Shown here: one piece after another, positions 6,269 to 8,341 of the stretch
Layout: every line of letters starts with the position of its first letter
How positions within the stretch are numbered: position 1 is the first letter of the stretch
From: Silvanigrellales bacterium
GTDB lineage: Bacteria; Bdellovibrionota_B; Oligoflexia; Silvanigrellales; Silvanigrellaceae
DNA length: 8,341 bases
Assembly (NCBI GenBank): GCA_028285285.1
Contig: JANQPW010000709.1
Span: 1 to 8,341, forward strand
Direction: 5' to 3'
Made by a program: the position numbers and the translations under genes
The notes under the pieces: model-generated
The model's input: only the letters and a program-made list of their open reading frames with translations
Databases searched by the model: none
Told to the model about the DNA's origin: nothing

Positions 6269-7179
6269 GAACCGCTCCCCTCCCGGCAAGAACAGGCAGC
6301 AGCACTTTTGTCTCCGTTGGAGGGTGCACAGGTCATCTGTTTGGTTCGCAGGGCAATCACACGGCTGTCTTCAAAGGTGAGCTCCTCGAAGCCGGGTTGA
6401 CTCCGATTGCGAAGGACCTTTACCAACCGCGAACCCAAGACCGCACCGCGGTTCAGGGCACGCTCCAAGCCCGCTTCGACGGCATGAAACACAAGCCCAA
6501 GCGGAAGGGAGTCTTGGGCAGCTAGCCCCCATTCCTTCAAAAGACCGATATCGGGTAAGCCATCTTCGAATGAGGGTGTGGTGCCGCGGAAGAGCTCAAG
6601 GCGGTAGGTGGCTGGTGTGTTCATTTCCCACTTGGCTTTGAGTTGGAAAAACTCACCCGCTCGTCTCCAAAATTGTGTCCATTCACTCACAAACTCTGCG
6701 TCTCCAAACCTTTCAAAGGCAAAAGGCCCCTTTTTCGGTTTGAACAGATCCTGAAGTGTCGCGTGAGAAGAAAATCCTGCACAGTTTCGGGAAATATCGC
6801 GTGCCGGCAAAGGAGGGCGAAAGGGAACTCCCATGAGTGCGGCATTTTCCTGAGTGAAAAAGCCAAAAGGATCATTCTGTGAAGGGGAGGTCGCAGCGGT
6901 TTCTCCGGACCCTGGCCCTTTCTGCGGGGTTGAGCTCACCCCCGATGGGACAGCACCCACCGGCTGAGTCTTGTCTTCAACCCCAGAAAACTCCTTTTCA
7001 CCACGTGTGTGCGCAATGTCGTTGGTTTCGACATGGTCAGTTTCATGGGAACTGATCTCGACCGAGTTCCAGAACCCTAAAAAGAGACTGGCACCTGCGG
7101 CCAAGGCTATGAAAACCGAAGCAAAAAGCACAGCTCTGGGCCGTACTTTCCACCAGGTCACTGCCTTCCTGAGCGACAT
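6265..7179 (-). CDS. Single-pass inner-membrane protein of unknown family, first gene of the M23 operon
   Basis: The 304-residue product has a basic N-terminus (MSLRKAVTWWKVRPR) and then one hydrophobic helix (about 16-37) without a signal-peptidase or lipobox motif. It is probably an N-terminally anchored protein with its C-terminus in the periplasm. Residues about 40-105 are acidic and Ser/Thr/Pro/Gly-rich, suggesting a flexible linker. The C-terminal part (about 125-280) looks globular and contains SEWTQFWRRAGEFFQLKAKW and an ALNRGAVLGSRLVKVL amphipathic stretch. The tail has a Cys cluster (C284, C296, C298) in addition to C133. No known family is recognised. The ATG has AGGAGG five bases upstream at 7185-7190. 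The gene's last codons encode the Shine-Dalgarno for the M23 gene, and its TGA overlaps the M23 ATG, so translation of the two is likely coupled. This predicts a functional partnership with the peptidase, for example as membrane anchor, regulator or substrate presenter; this is inference. Confidence 0.8.
   Translation of the reverse strand: MSLRKAVTWWKVRPRAVLFASVFIALAAGASLFLGFWNSVEISSHETDHVETNDIAHTRGEKEFSGVEDKTQPVGAVPSGVSSTPQKGPGSGETAATSPSQNDPFGFFTQENAALMGVPFRPPLPARDISRNCAGFSSHATLQDLFKPKKGPFAFERFGDAEFVSEWTQFWRRAGEFFQLKAKWEMNTPATYRLELFRGTTPSFEDGLPDIGLLKEWGLAAQDSLPLGLVFHAVEAGLERALNRGAVLGSRLVKVLRNRSQPGFEELTFEDSRVIALRTKQMTCAPSNGDKSAAACSCREGSGS
6275..6284 (-). promoter_or_regulatory. Shine-Dalgarno site deciding the M23 start, inside the upstream gene
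   Basis: On the - strand GGGAGGGGAG lies six bases before the ATG at 6268-6266. It falls within the last codons of the membrane-protein gene. It favours ATG 6268 over the in-frame TTG at 6289 and, with the ATGA overlap, indicates translational coupling. Confidence 0.7.
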
Positions 7180-7201
7180 AGGGGCCTCCTAGCGCCTCCA
7201 G

Positions 7202-7218
7202 TACAAGATCCATGCCAA
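7202..7218 (-). promoter_or_regulatory. Possible sigma-54-like (-24/-12) promoter before the M23 operon
   Basis: On the - strand this reads TTGGCATGGATCTTGTA. Against the sigma-54 consensus (YTGGCACGrNNNTTGCW) the GG at -24 and the spacing are right, but the -12 element is GT instead of GC and one base of the -24 block differs. Transcription would start near 7191, giving a leader of only about 12 bases beginning at the Shine-Dalgarno. This is a weak candidate. Confidence 0.2.
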
Positions 7219-7288
7219 GCAAGGGCGGCTCTGGCTCTCGTTCGCTCATGCTCTCGGTGGCTCTAGAGGTACTCTCTGTGATAAAAGA

Positions 7289-7305
7289 GGGGTCCTTTTC
7301 ACCCC
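7289..7305. repeat. Small inverted repeat in the divergent promoter region
   Basis: GGGGT (7289-7293) and ACCCC (7301-7305) form a 5-bp perfect inverted repeat around a 7-base spacer. It sits in the 175-bp gap between the M23 operon and the penicillin-acylase gene. No T-run follows the stem in the + direction, so it is more like a potential operator than a terminator. A five-base stem can also arise by chance. Confidence 0.25.
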
Positions 7306-7354
7306 CTTGACAGCCAATGACAGCTGACTCAGGGCTCCCGCAAGAGGCCACACC

Positions 7355-8341
7355 ATGTCCGATCGTGCAAACTCCTCAGGAGGCCCCTCTCAGAAGACTC
7401 GTCGCGCTTACGCCAAAGTTGGCATTCTCCTTGGAGTTGCGGTAACTGCGCTCGCCGCCACAGCTGCAACGGTCTGGTTTTGGCCCAAACGGCTTTGGAA
7501 CCCTCTCTCAGAACCCATCGTCGCCTTTCAGCAAGGCCAAGTCGCGGAGCGCGACCCCCTCGGATTTTGGTCGATCAGCGCTCCCACGGGTGAAGACGCC
7601 TCCTATGCCCTGGGGTACCTCTTGGCCCATGATCGCCTCTTTCAATTTGACATGGCTCGAAGGTCAGGAGCAGGCCGCTTGGCGGAGGTCTTGGGCGAAG
7701 ATCTTCTGGGCACTGACATGCTCCACCGCAGTTACGGCTATTCAGCCATTGCCGATCAGGATCTTTCTGTGTCTGGGTGGTTGTCTCAACCGGAAAACTC
7801 TGATCTGCGTTCCCAGTTGGAACGCTTTATTGAGGGAGTGAATGACTACGTCTCGATGATTTCTTCTCAGTGGTGGGCGTGGCCACCTGAATATCGTATT
7901 CTTCGCACGCGGCCCGAACCTTTCAGCCTCAAGGACAGCCTCTTCGCCATGGCTTCCATGCACCTCTACTTTAATGGAGCTAGGAGATCAGATCTTTCCA
8001 ACACCTACATTTTGCGCAACCACGCCGACAAGCTCGGGCTGTTTTTTGGACCTCTCCCATCGGTGCTGCCCACTGCGGAAGATTACCTTTCAACACCCCT
8101 GAGGTGGGTGGAGACCACAGCACCCACGCGCACAAGCCCTTCAGAGCAAACGAGCCCCGAGCGCGTTAAAGGCCCGACTCAATATGCTGGCTCGGCCACT
8201 CACACCAACTCCCCTTGGCCAGCTGGCAGGCTCTCTCAAGCGATCAAAGCCGCCATGACCCCTCCTTTGACTCCCGCGGGGCTTTCTGCGGTTTCCGGAT
8301 CCAACGCTTGGTTGTGTCGCGGTGATCGCACTCAATCAGGC
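7355..8341 (+). CDS. Penicillin-acylase-family Ntn hydrolase (3' truncated by window end)
   Basis: The frame is open from the ATG at 7355 (GAGG seven bases upstream) to the window end, giving 329 residues. The N-terminus has TRRAYAK (15-21), which resembles a twin-arginine motif, and then a hydrophobic segment (about 22-42). The alpha-chain region follows, with the family pattern ALGYLLAHDRLFQFDMARR, SGAGRLAEVLGE and WPPEYRILRTRPEPFSLKD. A Ser/Thr/Pro-rich stretch (about 252-290) is probably the spacer peptide. GSNAW at 315-319 predicts autocleavage before Ser316, the N-terminal nucleophile of the beta chain. The family hydrolyses amides such as penicillins, acyl-homoserine lactones or other acylated compounds in the periplasm. 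Substrate cannot be told from this part. The position usually held by GIPHI reads FWSIS here. Most of the beta chain lies beyond the window. The gene is divergent from the M23 operon. Confidence 0.9.
   Translation, partial: MSDRANSSGGPSQKTRRAYAKVGILLGVAVTALAATAATVWFWPKRLWNPLSEPIVAFQQGQVAERDPLGFWSISAPTGEDASYALGYLLAHDRLFQFDMARRSGAGRLAEVLGEDLLGTDMLHRSYGYSAIADQDLSVSGWLSQPENSDLRSQLERFIEGVNDYVSMISSQWWAWPPEYRILRTRPEPFSLKDSLFAMASMHLYFNGARRSDLSNTYILRNHADKLGLFFGPLPSVLPTAEDYLSTPLRWVETTAPTRTSPSEQTSPERVKGPTQYAGSATHTNSPWPAGRLSQAIKAAMTPPLTPAGLSAVSGSNAWLCRGDRTQSG

Noticed and set aside
6269..6289. Extended M23 start at TTG 6289
   Set aside because: The ATG at 6268 has a near-ideal Shine-Dalgarno and gives a normal lipoprotein signal peptide. 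The extension MPGGERF is encoded by the ribosome-site region.
7043..7351. - strand open frame upstream of and overlapping the membrane-protein gene start
   Set aside because: It begins with GTG and has no clear ribosome site. It overlaps the well-supported start at 7179 in another frame, and its sequence has no recognisable features. An internal ATG near 7250 also lacks a Shine-Dalgarno.

Overview
The window looks like the chromosome of a Gram-negative bacterium. Four of the seven substantially covered proteins carry lipoprotein-type signal peptides, a fifth has an N-terminal membrane anchor, and the penicillin-acylase-type enzyme has an N-terminal signal or anchor. Base composition is moderate (roughly mid-50s % G+C by eye). 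Shine-Dalgarno sites are strong and genes are tightly packed. Envelope lipoproteins are abundant, the lipobox variants are unusual (LLSC, AASC, FANC, FVSC), and a haem-binding lipoprotein ends in a Myxococcus/Bdellovibrio-like manner. This suggests a deltaproteobacterial or Bdellovibrionota-type organism, but that is inference and no marker gene is present to prove it. I see no tRNA, rRNA, CRISPR array, insertion sequence or integrase.

Layout, left to right. (1) 1-151, + strand: the C-terminal end of a gene that begins outside the window. (2) 264-2802, - strand: a probable two-gene operon, with an uncharacterised lipoprotein (2802 to 2131) followed after 46 bp by a 2',3'-cyclic-nucleotide phosphodiesterase/3'-nucleotidase-like metallophosphoesterase (2084 to 264, GTG start). 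(3) 2978-3763, + strand: a second uncharacterised Cys-rich lipoprotein, divergent from the first across a 175-bp gap and tail-to-tail (7-bp gap) with the next operon. (4) 3771-7179, - strand: three genes chained by two 4-bp ATGA overlaps. In transcription order they are a single-pass membrane protein of unknown family, an M23 (LytM-type) zinc-peptidase lipoprotein with intact catalytic residues, and a lipoprotein carrying one c-type haem motif (CVSCH). (5) 7355-8341, + strand: the N-terminal part of a penicillin-acylase-family Ntn hydrolase, divergent from operon 4. It leaves the window just after its predicted autocatalytic Gly-Ser cleavage site.

The most interesting unit is the three-gene operon. 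It places a membrane-anchored protein, a peptidoglycan endopeptidase and a haem-binding lipoprotein under apparent translational coupling, next to a divergent amidohydrolase whose family acts on penicillins, acyl-homoserine lactones or other amides. A shared role in envelope or peptidoglycan remodelling is plausible but unproven. A second point of interest is the CpdB-like enzyme. Its family is usually periplasmic, but here no signal peptide is possible in frame, because a stop codon lies 12 bp upstream of the GTG start.
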